Notes: generated by a model not told the origin, from the letters alone. 13,027 nucleotides of DNA from F1-60-MAGs163 sp046091165 (GCA_046091165.1 JBJTBE010000057.1:1-13027), one strand, 5' to 3'; positions 5,473 to 12,992 are shown, counted from the stretch's first letter. Numbers and translations: made by a program.

Positions 5473-7545
5473 TTGTCCGCATTCTTCATCGACAACGGCG
5501 TCATCATCGCGGTGGCCTGTTCGCTCCTCGCCGTCGCCTACGGCCTGGTCACCACCTCGCGCCTGCTTGCCCTCTCGCCCGGAAACGCCGAGATGCAGCG
5601 GATCTCGGCCGCCGTCCAGGCCGGCGCCCGTGCCTACCTCAACCGCCAGTACGCGGTCATTGCCGGCGTCGGGGTCGTCCTCTTCGTCGCCCTGCTCTTC
5701 ATCCAGGACCTGGCGGTTGCGATCGGCTTCGTGATCGGAGGCATCCTCTCCGGTGCGGCCGGCTACATCGGGATGAACGTCTCGGTGCGGGCCAACGCCC
5801 GGGTCGCCGAGTCGGCCCGTGGCGGTATCGGCCCGGCCCTCGGGGTCGCGTTCCGCGGCGGGGCCATCACGGGCATGCTCGTCGTTGGGCTCGCCCTGCT
5901 CGGGGTCGCCGGCTACTACGGGATCCTCACCGCGTTCTTCGACGAGTCGGCCAAGACGGCGGTGATTGCCCTGATCGGCCTCGGCTTCGGGGGCTCGCTG
6001 ATCTCGGTCTTTGCCCGGCTCGGGGGCGGCATCTTCACCAAAGCCGCCGACGTCGGCGCCGACCTCGTCGGCAAGGTCGAGGCGGGAATCCCCGAGGATG
6101 ACCCCCGCAACCCCGCGGTAATCGCCGACAACGTGGGCGACAACGTCGGCGACTGCGCCGGGATGGCCGCCGACCTCTTCGAGACCTACGCCGTCACCGC
6201 CGTGGCCGTGATGCTCCTCGGTGTCCTGACCTTCTCCCAGCAGACCGCCGTGGCCCTCTATCCGCTGGTGCTGGGAGGCGTGGCGATCATCGCCTCGATC
6301 ATCGGCACCTTCGCCGTGCGCTCGAAGAAGGGCAACGTCGAGCGCGCTCTCTACCAGGGCCTGGTCGTCTCCGGCGTCATCGCTGCCGCCGCCTTCTACC
6401 CGGTCACGGCCTGGATGATGGACGGCATCACCCTCAGCGAGGTCTCAGGCGCCGTCCAGGCCCCGAGCGTGCTGGAGCTCTACCTCTGCGCGATCGTCGG
6501 GATCGTCGTCACGGCGTTCCTGTTCCTGCTGACCGACTACTACACCTCGACCCGCTTTGGCCCGGTGCGCAAGACCGCCGACGCCAGCCAGACCGGCCAC
6601 GCCACCAACATCATCTCCGGCCTGGCCCAGGGCCTCCAGGCGACCGCGCTCCCGGCCCTCGTGCTGGTTCTCGGCATCCTCGCCTCCTGGAAGCTCGCCG
6701 GCGGCGGCGTGCAGGGGATCTACGGAATCGGCGTCGCCGTGATGGGCCAGCTCTCGCTGACCGGCCTGATCGTCGCGCTCGACGCCTTCGGGCCGATCAC
6801 CGACAACGCGGGCGGCATCGCCGAGATGGCCGACATGCCCGAGGAGGTACGCAACGTCACCGACCCGCTCGACGCGGTCGGCAACACCACCAAGGCGGTC
6901 ACCAAGGGTTACGCGATCGGCTCGGCTGTCCTGGCGGCGATCGTCCTGTTTGCCGGCTTCAAGGAGGAGCTGGCCATGGACGGCTTCGAGACCCAGTTCC
7001 CGATCGACGACCCCGCGATCCTGATGGGGCTGCTGATCGGCGGCCTGATGGTGACGCTCTTCGCCGCCCTCTCGATGGAGGCCGTCGGCCGCGCCGGCGG
7101 GAAGGTGGTCGAGGAGGTTCGCCGGCAGTTCCGCGAGAAGCCGGGGATCATGGACGGGACCGACGAGCCGGACTACAAGACCTGCGTGGCGATCGTCACC
7201 GCCGCGGCCCAGAAGGAGATGATCATTCCTTCGCTCATCCCGATCGTCCTGACCACGATCGTCGGTCTTCTCTCGATCGCCGCCCTGGGCGGCCTGCTGA
7301 TCGGGGTCATCGTCGTGGGCTTCTTCTTTGCGGTGATGATGACCGCGGGCGGAGGCGCCTGGGACAACGCCAAGAAGCTGATCGAGGACGGCGCCTTCGG
7401 CGGCAAGGGCTCGGAGGCCCACGCCGCGTCGGTGACCGGCGACACGGTGGGTGACCCGTTCAAGGACACGGCGGGCCCCGCGATCAACCCGATGATCAAG
7501 GTCGCCAATATCGTCGCCATCCTGATCATCCCGCTGATCACCTGA
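5473..7545 (+). CDS. hppA: K+-independent membrane-bound proton-pumping pyrophosphatase
   Basis: This integral membrane enzyme hydrolyses pyrophosphate and pumps protons across the cytoplasmic membrane. The product from TTG 5473 is 690 residues with about 15-16 membrane helices. Substrate and Mg2+ sites are intact: DVGADLVGKVE at residues 193-203, then DDPRNP and DNVGDNVGD, and near the C-terminus GDTVGDPFKDT from residue 656. The GNTTKAVTKG motif carries Lys474; this Lys, where K+-dependent enzymes have Ala, marks the K+-independent class, whose characterised members pump H+ and not Na+. Automatic labels such as 'sodium-translocating' would therefore be misleading. It probably has its own promoter (TAACAT at 5374). 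The aminotransferase starts 28 bases after its stop, so they may share a transcript. Confidence 0.97.
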   Translation: MSAFFIDNGVIIAVACSLLAVAYGLVTTSRLLALSPGNAEMQRISAAVQAGARAYLNRQYAVIAGVGVVLFVALLFIQDLAVAIGFVIGGILSGAAGYIGMNVSVRANARVAESARGGIGPALGVAFRGGAITGMLVVGLALLGVAGYYGILTAFFDESAKTAVIALIGLGFGGSLISVFARLGGGIFTKAADVGADLVGKVEAGIPEDDPRNPAVIADNVGDNVGDCAGMAADLFETYAVTAVAVMLLGVLTFSQQTAVALYPLVLGGVAIIASIIGTFAVRSKKGNVERALYQGLVVSGVIAAAAFYPVTAWMMDGITLSEVSGAVQAPSVLELYLCAIVGIVVTAFLFLLTDYYTSTRFGPVRKTADASQTGHATNIISGLAQGLQATALPALVLVLGILASWKLAGGGVQGIYGIGVAVMGQLSLTGLIVALDAFGPITDNAGGIAEMADMPEEVRNVTDPLDAVGNTTKAVTKGYAIGSAVLAAIVLFAGFKEELAMDGFETQFPIDDPAILMGLLIGGLMVTLFAALSMEAVGRAGGKVVEEVRRQFREKPGIMDGTDEPDYKTCVAIVTAAAQKEMIIPSLIPIVLTTIVGLLSIAALGGLLIGVIVVGFFFAVMMTAGGGAWDNAKKLIEDGAFGGKGSEAHAASVTGDTVGDPFKDTAGPAINPMIKVANIVAILIIPLIT

Positions 7546-7550
7546 TCGGC
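7533..7550 (+). other. Hairpin spanning the hppA stop codon
   Basis: GCTGATC (7533-7539) and GATCGGC (7544-7550) can form a 7-bp stem (one G-U pair in RNA) closed by the four-base loop ACCT, covering the TGA of hppA. It ends 23 bases before the aminotransferase start. No T-run follows. It might reduce readthrough or stabilise the upstream mRNA, but nothing beyond the pairing supports a role. Confidence 0.3.
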
Positions 7551-7573
7551 AGGCGGTCGGGGACGCTCGAGCC

Positions 7574-8839
7574 GTGAGTACCGCCAGCCGCTTCTGGCAC
7601 CCGTTCGCCGACATGGCCCAGGTCGCGGGCCACGAGTTCGTCATCGAGCGTGGCGAGGGAGCCACGGTCTGGGACGCCGACGGCAACGAGTACTTCGACG
7701 GCACCGCAAGCCTGTGGTGCGTCAACGCCGGCCACGGGCGCACCGAGATCGCCGAGGCGGTGGCGGCGCAGATGGGGCAGCTGGCCACCTACCAGACGTT
7801 CAGCACCTTCTCCAACCGGCCGGCAATGGAGCTGTCCGACCGGCTCGCCGCTTACGCCGAGCCGATAGTCGAGGAGCCGCGGGTCTTCCTGGGGCTCGGC
7901 GGCGGCGACGCGATCGAGACCGCCGCCAAGCTCGCACGGCGTTACTTCAGCGCCATCGGCGAGCCCGGCCGTGAGCACATAATCGGTCGCACCCAGGGCT
8001 ACCACGGCACCCACGGGCTGGGAACGGCGATCGGAGGCATCGCCGTAAACCAGGACGGCATGGGGCCGATGGACCCGAAGACCACGCACGTCGCCTGGGA
8101 CTCCCTCGAGGAGCTCGAGGCCGAGTTCGAGCGCGTGGGGCCCGAACGCGTTGCCGCCGTTTTCGCCGAGCCGGTGATCGGGGCGGGAGGCGTCCACCGG
8201 GTGCCGCCTAATTACCTGCAGGGACTGGCCGAGCTCTGCCGCCGTCACGGCGCGCTCTTCATCGCGGACTGCGTGATCGCCGCCTTCGGCCGGCTGGGAA
8301 CCTGGTGGGGGGTCGATCGGTTCGACCTGCGCCCGGACATGATCACCTTCGCCAAGGGCGTGACCAGCGGTTACCTGCCGCTGGGCGGCGTGGTCGTCGG
8401 CCAGCGTGTCGCCGAACCATTCTGGGAGGGAGAGGGGGCCTGGTTCCGTCACGGGCAGACCTACTCCGGCCATCCCACCTGCTGCGCGGCGGCGATCGCC
8501 AACCTCGACGTGATCGAGCGCGACGGCCTTCTCGAGCGCGGGCGGGAGATGGAAGGCGAACTGGCCGGCGCCCTGGATCCGCTTGGCGCCCATCCCCTGG
8601 TGGGCGAAGTGCGCTCCGGCATCGGCGCCCTGGCTGCGGTGGCGCTTGCGCCCGAGGTCCTCGCCGAGCGTCCCGGCCTGCAGTTCGAGCTGTTCGCCGA
8701 GGTCAGGCGGCGCGGCGTGCTGGTCAGGCCGCTGGGAGACGCCGTCGCCCTGTCGCCGCCGCTGGTCGCCACCGGGGCCCAGATCGACGCCGCGGGAGCG
8801 GCGATCGGCGAGGCGCTCGACGCCCTCGGGCAGGCGTAG
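7574..8839 (+). CDS. Class III PLP-dependent aminotransferase (omega-amino acid type) with atypical active-site motifs
   Basis: A fold-type I, class III transaminase of 421 residues; members use amino groups of omega-amino acids, diamines, GABA, beta-alanine or diaminopelargonate with pyruvate or a similar keto acid. The substrate cannot be told here. Seen: FWHPF at residues 7-11, DGTASLWCVNAGHG at 42-55, GYHGTHG at 142-148, AEPVIGAGG at 198-206, the pyridine-binding Asp232, the Schiff-base Lys261 in FAKGVTSGYLPLGG, and SGHPTCCAAA at 298-307. Two departures stand out: the usual D-E/D-V is Asp232-Cys233-Val, and the usual SGSEAVE phosphate-binding segment reads GGGDAIE at 109-115, without either serine. 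GTG 7574 has GGGGA at 7559-7563, 10 bases upstream. It follows hppA by 28 bases and precedes amino acid permeases by 99, a context consistent with amine or amino acid catabolism. Confidence 0.92.
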   Translation: MSTASRFWHPFADMAQVAGHEFVIERGEGATVWDADGNEYFDGTASLWCVNAGHGRTEIAEAVAAQMGQLATYQTFSTFSNRPAMELSDRLAAYAEPIVEEPRVFLGLGGGDAIETAAKLARRYFSAIGEPGREHIIGRTQGYHGTHGLGTAIGGIAVNQDGMGPMDPKTTHVAWDSLEELEAEFERVGPERVAAVFAEPVIGAGGVHRVPPNYLQGLAELCRRHGALFIADCVIAAFGRLGTWWGVDRFDLRPDMITFAKGVTSGYLPLGGVVVGQRVAEPFWEGEGAWFRHGQTYSGHPTCCAAAIANLDVIERDGLLERGREMEGELAGALDPLGAHPLVGEVRSGIGALAAVALAPEVLAERPGLQFELFAEVRRRGVLVRPLGDAVALSPPLVATGAQIDAAGAAIGEALDALGQA

Positions 8840-8849
8840 AGCTCCCGAG

Positions 8850-8877
8850 GCCGTGCTGAACGGCGGCTCTCAGAGCC
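8850..8877 (+). terminator. Two adjacent short hairpins after the aminotransferase gene
   Basis: GCCGT (8850-8854) pairs with ACGGC (8860-8864) around the loop GCTGA; directly after it, GGCTCT (8865-8870) and AGAGCC (8872-8877) make an inverted repeat with one central base, so a stem of about 4 bp with a five-base loop. They lie 11 bases after the stop and before the -10-like TAGAAT. There is no T-run, so termination is only a possibility. Confidence 0.25.
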
Positions 8878-8899
8878 CCCTGGCACCCGGGCGCGCCCA

Positions 8900-8905
8900 T
8901 AGAAT
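8900..8905 (+). promoter_or_regulatory. Putative -10 element (TAGAAT) for the permease operon
   Basis: TAGAAT fits TANNNT and is followed by CGGC, as is the element before rex. It lies in the 99-base gap before the first permease gene, with a predicted transcription start near 8912-8914. No clear -35 is visible. Confidence 0.45.
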
Positions 8906-8938
8906 CGGCCTCTGGTGACCAGCCAGGGCAGAAACTAG

Positions 8939-10837
8939 ATGGCCAAGCGCCGACTCTACGGTCTCCAGAGGGTTCTCGGGGTCAACGCGCTCTTCTCGAC
9001 GGCCTACGGGAACGTCGGCTCGTCCATCTACTACGCGCTGGGGCTCGTGGCGGCGCTGGCGCTCGGGCTCACGCCACTCGTCTTCATCCTCACCGGGGTC
9101 ATCTTCTTCCTCACGGCGAGCACCTACGCCGAGGCGACGGCCATGTACCCGGAGGCCGGCGGCTCGTCGAGCTTCGCGCGCCGGGCGTTCAACGAGTTTG
9201 TCTCCTTCTTCGCGGCCTGGGGCCAGATGCTCAACTACATCATCACGATCGCCATCTCGGCTTATTTCGTGCCGCACTACCTCGGCGCGATCCTCTGGGA
9301 GCCGTTGCGCAGCGGCCCGGCCGACATCATCGCGGCGATCGTGATCGTCGCGGTGCTGGCGGCGATCAACGTGTTCGGGGCCCAGGAGTCGACCGGGGTC
9401 AACATCACGCTCGCGCTGGTCGACTTCGCCACACAGCTCCTGCTCGTCGTGCTGGGCCTCGTGCTGGTCTTCTCGCCGGACGTCCTGGTCTCCAACGTCC
9501 AGTTCGGCATCGCGCCGACCTGGTCGCAGTTCCTGCTCGCGATTCCCCTGGGGATGATCGCCTACACCGGCATAGAGACGATCTCGAACATGGCCGAGGA
9601 GGCCAGGAACGAGGCGGTGACCGTTCCCAAGGCCATCAACCGGGTGGTCATAGCCGTCTTTGCCATCTACGCGCTGCTGCCCGCTGTGGCGCTCTCGGCC
9701 CTGCCCGTCACGAAACAGCCCGACGGCTCCTACCAGACTCTGCTGGGGCTTCCCGAGAGCGACGGGGGCTTTGCCGGCGATCCGGTCCTCGGGGTCGTCA
9801 AGCAGATCGACCTCGGCCCGCTCCAGGGGGGCGCCGAGGTCTACGTAGCCCTGCTCGCCGCCACCATCCTGCTGATCGCCGCCAACGCGGGGATCATCGG
9901 GGTCTCACGCCTGGTCTACTCGATGGGCATCCACCGCCAGCTGCCCGACGGGCTTCGCCGGCTGCATCCGCGTTTCGGCACGCCGTGGATCGGCATCCTC
10001 GTCTTTGCCGCCGTCGCGTGCGTGGCGATCACCTCGGGGCAGGCCGAGTTCCTGGGCAGCCTCTACGCCTTCGGCGCGATGCTTTCCTTCACCATCGCCC
10101 ACGCTGCGGTGGTCAAGCTCAGGTACTCGAAGCCCGATGCCGACCGCCCCTACCGCGGCCCGGGAAACATCCAGCTCAAGGGCTGGTCGCTGCCGGTATT
10201 CGCGGTCTTCGGCGGTATCGGGACCGGGCTGGCGCTGATCGTGGTGAGCGTGCTCAACCTCCCGGTCCTTGCCGCCGGGACCGGCTGGCTGATCGCCGGG
10301 GTGGTGACCTACGTCCTCTACCGCCGCAGCCAGGGGCTGGGGCTGCTCGAGGAGAAGAAGGTCGAGCTTCCGGTGCCGGCCACCGAACGGGAGGCCGAGT
10401 ACGAATCGGTTCTGGTGGCCCTCGACCCCCGCGAATATTCCCCCGGGGCCCTCGCCACGGCGGTCAAGATCGCCGCACGCAAACGCCACGGCGTCCACGT
10501 GCTGGTGCCGATCACCGTTCCCAGCGCCCTGCCGATCGACGCGGAGATGCCGGAGAGGGAGGCGGCGGCCCAGGCGATCATCGAGCAGGCGTGCATGCAG
10601 GGCGGAGCGCGGGTCGACGGCCACTGGGAGAAGGTCCGGCCCGGGCAGGCGGGGAACCTCATCGCCAGGGAGGCCTCGGAGATCAGCGCCCAGGCGATCG
10701 TCATGGCCCTGCCGCCGCGGCAGGCCGGCTCGCTGTTTGGCAAGACCCTCGAGACCGTTCTCGAGAAGCGACCCTGCCGGGTGATCATCCAGAGCGACCC
10801 CGCCGCCACCGGCGCGCGGGCGGGCACGAGGCGATGA
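8939..10837 (+). CDS. APC-superfamily amino acid permease fused to a C-terminal UspA-like domain (copy 1)
   Basis: A cytoplasmic-membrane transporter of 632 residues. Residues about 10-460 form roughly 12 membrane helices of the APC amino acid/polyamine family; helix 1 carries GNVGSSIYYALG (24-35), which corresponds to the unwound substrate-binding segment, and YPEAGG at 70-75 follows helix 2. After YVLYRRSQG, a soluble domain from about 487 to 617 looks like a universal stress protein fold: YESVLVAL, VPSALPIDAEMP at 527-538, QAIVMALP, and a last strand CRVII. The strict UspA ATP signature G-x2-G-x9-G-S/T is not visible, so nucleotide binding is doubtful. ATG 8939 has CAGGG at 8924-8928 as a modest ribosome binding site. 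Its stop overlaps the next start as ATGA. The substrate is not predictable, although the upstream aminotransferase hints at an amine or amino acid. Confidence 0.92.
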   Translation: MAKRRLYGLQRVLGVNALFSTAYGNVGSSIYYALGLVAALALGLTPLVFILTGVIFFLTASTYAEATAMYPEAGGSSSFARRAFNEFVSFFAAWGQMLNYIITIAISAYFVPHYLGAILWEPLRSGPADIIAAIVIVAVLAAINVFGAQESTGVNITLALVDFATQLLLVVLGLVLVFSPDVLVSNVQFGIAPTWSQFLLAIPLGMIAYTGIETISNMAEEARNEAVTVPKAINRVVIAVFAIYALLPAVALSALPVTKQPDGSYQTLLGLPESDGGFAGDPVLGVVKQIDLGPLQGGAEVYVALLAATILLIAANAGIIGVSRLVYSMGIHRQLPDGLRRLHPRFGTPWIGILVFAAVACVAITSGQAEFLGSLYAFGAMLSFTIAHAAVVKLRYSKPDADRPYRGPGNIQLKGWSLPVFAVFGGIGTGLALIVVSVLNLPVLAAGTGWLIAGVVTYVLYRRSQGLGLLEEKKVELPVPATEREAEYESVLVALDPREYSPGALATAVKIAARKRHGVHVLVPITVPSALPIDAEMPEREAAAQAIIEQACMQGGARVDGHWEKVRPGQAGNLIAREASEISAQAIVMALPPRQAGSLFGKTLETVLEKRPCRVIIQSDPAATGARAGTRR

Positions 10838-11025
10838 CCGGGGGCGCCGGGCGCTCGGGTGCCATCACGTTCCTGCTCTCCGGGCTGCTCCTGGCCATCG
10901 GGGTGGTGATGGTGGCCCGGACCCTCTCCGCCGGCGGTGGAGCGTTCTCGCTCGGCGTGGTCTTCGGGGCGCTCTTCGTCGCCGCCGGCGCGGCGCGCCT
11001 CTGGCTGGCCTGGAGGACACGATGA
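10834..11025 (+). CDS. Small two-helix membrane protein between two permease genes
   Basis: Not a family I can name. The 63-residue product has two hydrophobic helices, about residues 11-29 and 37-58, joined by a short SAGGG turn, with a few basic residues at the N-terminus and a C-terminal WLAWRTR. The charge pattern does not settle the topology. Both ends overlap neighbours: ATG 10834 with the stop of the first permease, and its TGA with the ATG of the second. GAGG at 10828-10831 is too close (2 bases) to be a standard ribosome binding site, so translation is probably coupled to the upstream gene. The placement suggests an accessory subunit of one or both transporters, but this is inference. 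Confidence 0.75.
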   Translation: MTGGAGRSGAITFLLSGLLLAIGVVMVARTLSAGGGAFSLGVVFGALFVAAGAARLWLAWRTR

Positions 11026-12992
11026 CCGGGGAGGCCACAACCTCCGCAGGCGACGGCCATCGCACCTCCCACCTGGTGGCCCGGACGGTCGGCTCGCCGA
11101 TGCTGTTCAGCGTCCTCTACACGGTCCTCGCCGGCGCCATCTACTTCGTTCTCGGGGTCGTCGCCGGCTACGCCCTGGGCCTGACGCCGGTCGTCTTCGT
11201 CCTGGCCGGGGTGATGTACCTGCTCGCCGCGATGACCTACATGGAGGGCATCGCCCTGTTCCGCGGCGGCGGCGTGACCGTCTTCGCGCGCCACGCCTTC
11301 GACGAGCTGTGGAGCTTCATCGGCGGCTGGGCGGTGATGCTCGACTACGTGATCCTCATCGCGGCGACGGTCTTCTCCGCCACGAGCTACATGGGGATCT
11401 TCTGGGAGCCCCTGGGCGAGGGGACGGTCGAGCTCTTCGTCATCGCGGCGATCCTCGCCTACGTGGCGGTCCGCAACGTACGCGGGTTCTCCAGCGCGCG
11501 GTCACGGCGTATCGGGCTGCTCGTGGCCGCCGACGTCGCCCTTCAGGTGGTGCTGATCGTCCTCGGGATGGCCCTGATCTTCGACCCCGGGCTGCTGACT
11601 GCCGGGCTGGACTTCGGCCGGACGCCGACGGTGGGCAACTTCATCGTGGCCCTCGGGATCGCGAGCGTGGTCGCCACCGGCCTCGAGTCGGCGGCGGGCA
11701 TCGCCGGTGAGGTTACGGTCGACGGGGCGGGAATCAGGCGGCTGGTGAGCGGTTCGTCGCTCCTGGTGATGGTGATCTACGCCGGAATTGCGCTCGTGGC
11801 CCTCAGCGCGCAGCCGGTTGTAGGCGGGGTTACGCCGCTGGCCTCGACCTTCCAGGAGACCCCGCTGATCGGGATCGCCGAGGGGTTCGGGCAGGCGTGG
11901 ATGAGGGACCTCTTCAGGTACCTGATCGCCGCGGTAGCCATCTTCACCCTGGTGGCCGGCTCCAACTCGGCGATGCTCGGCCTCTCGCGCCTCTCCTATT
12001 CGCTCTCCACCAATCGCCAGATTCCGCGCATCGTGGGCCGCCTCGACGCCAGGCGCTTCACGCCGTGGGTGCTGATCGCCTCGGCGAGCGTGACCGCCGC
12101 CGCCCTCGCCTTTACCCGCGACCTCGAGTTTCTGCTCGGGCTCTACGCCTTCGGGGCGCTGCTGGGGCTCACGCTGGCCCACCTGGCGATCATCCGGCTG
12201 CGGTACCGCAGCCCCGGGGCAGAGCGTCCCTACGCGGTGCCTCTCGACCTGAGGATTGCCGGCGGCCGTCTTCCCGTGCCGGCGGTGCTCGGCGCGGTGC
12301 TCAGCGCGGCGATCTGGGTCAGCGTCGTGGTCACCCATCCGGGGGCCCGCCTGGTCGGGTCCATCTGGATCCTCGGGGGCGTCGTCCTCTACGTGCTCTA
12401 TCGCCGGTCGACCGGCAAGCCGGTGTTCAAGCGGGTGGAGGTTCCACGGGAGGCCCTTATGGGCGAAACCGAAGAGGCCCAGTACGGCGCGATCTTCGTC
12501 CCCGTGAGCGGAACGCCGCTCGACGACGACATCATGCAGACGGCGGGGAGGCTCGCCTCCGAAGAGGGAGAGGAGGGGGAGGGGAGCGAGCCCTCGCAGA
12601 TCGAGGCGGTCTGGTTCTTCGAGGTGCCGATGTCGCTGCCGATCGACGCCCGGCTTCCCGACGGCGAGCTAGACCGTGCCCGGGTCTCGCTCGACCACGC
12701 CCGGAAGGTCGGCGAGGAGTACGAGGGGGTGCAGGTGGCGACCGCCAAGGTGCGGACACGGAGTATCGGCGAGGGAATCGTGGCCGAGGCCAGGCGGCGC
12801 GGAGTCCAGGCGATCGTCATGGCGGCCGAGGAGCCTTCGCGGATCGGGGGCGGCGCGCGACTCGGGGGGGCCGCGAGCGATCGCTTCGTCGGGCCGGCCA
12901 CACGCTACGTGCTGGCGCACGCCCACTGTCCGGTGATCCTTACGGCACCGGCGCGGGAGGATCGCCCGATGTCGGTCTCCGAGCCGGCCTGA
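11022..12992 (+). CDS. APC-superfamily permease fused to a C-terminal UspA-like domain (copy 2, diverged)
   Basis: A 656-residue paralogue of the permease two genes upstream, colinear throughout: IYFVLGVVAGYALGLTPVVFVLAG near residues 40-63, VFARHAFDEL at 87-96, NSAMLGLSRLSYS at 315-327, LYAFGALLGLTLAH at 374-387, RYRSPGAERPY at 394-404, and YVLYRRSTG before the soluble domain. The UspA-like part (about 487-642) keeps VPMSLPIDARLP at 535-546 and a CPVIL last strand but has an acidic insert (EEGEEGEGSE) near 514-523. Helix 1 differs from copy 1: the GNVGSSIYY segment reads TVLAGAIYF, and the YPEAGG motif is FRGGG. This may mean a different substrate or a non-transporting, sensing role. GGAGG at 11012-11016 lies 5 bases before ATG 11022, in an ATGA overlap with the small gene. 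Confidence 0.92.
   Translation: MTGEATTSAGDGHRTSHLVARTVGSPMLFSVLYTVLAGAIYFVLGVVAGYALGLTPVVFVLAGVMYLLAAMTYMEGIALFRGGGVTVFARHAFDELWSFIGGWAVMLDYVILIAATVFSATSYMGIFWEPLGEGTVELFVIAAILAYVAVRNVRGFSSARSRRIGLLVAADVALQVVLIVLGMALIFDPGLLTAGLDFGRTPTVGNFIVALGIASVVATGLESAAGIAGEVTVDGAGIRRLVSGSSLLVMVIYAGIALVALSAQPVVGGVTPLASTFQETPLIGIAEGFGQAWMRDLFRYLIAAVAIFTLVAGSNSAMLGLSRLSYSLSTNRQIPRIVGRLDARRFTPWVLIASASVTAAALAFTRDLEFLLGLYAFGALLGLTLAHLAIIRLRYRSPGAERPYAVPLDLRIAGGRLPVPAVLGAVLSAAIWVSVVVTHPGARLVGSIWILGGVVLYVLYRRSTGKPVFKRVEVPREALMGETEEAQYGAIFVPVSGTPLDDDIMQTAGRLASEEGEEGEGSEPSQIEAVWFFEVPMSLPIDARLPDGELDRARVSLDHARKVGEEYEGVQVATAKVRTRSIGEGIVAEARRRGVQAIVMAAEEPSRIGGGARLGGAASDRFVGPATRYVLAHAHCPVILTAPAREDRPMSVSEPA

Noticed and set aside
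6445..7788. Long open frame of 447 codons on the minus strand
   Set aside because: It lies opposite hppA, whose protein is conserved along its whole length. Its sequence is low-complexity (rich in Asp, Gly, Arg, His), as expected for an antisense shadow in GC-rich DNA.
7538..8593. 351-codon minus-strand frame opposite the aminotransferase
   Set aside because: Same shadow pattern, and it crosses the end of hppA and into the aminotransferase, both well-supported genes.
8939..12992. Permease duplication as part of a mobile element
   Set aside because: No transposase, terminal inverted repeats or target-site duplications are seen, and the two copies are strongly diverged, so the duplication is old.
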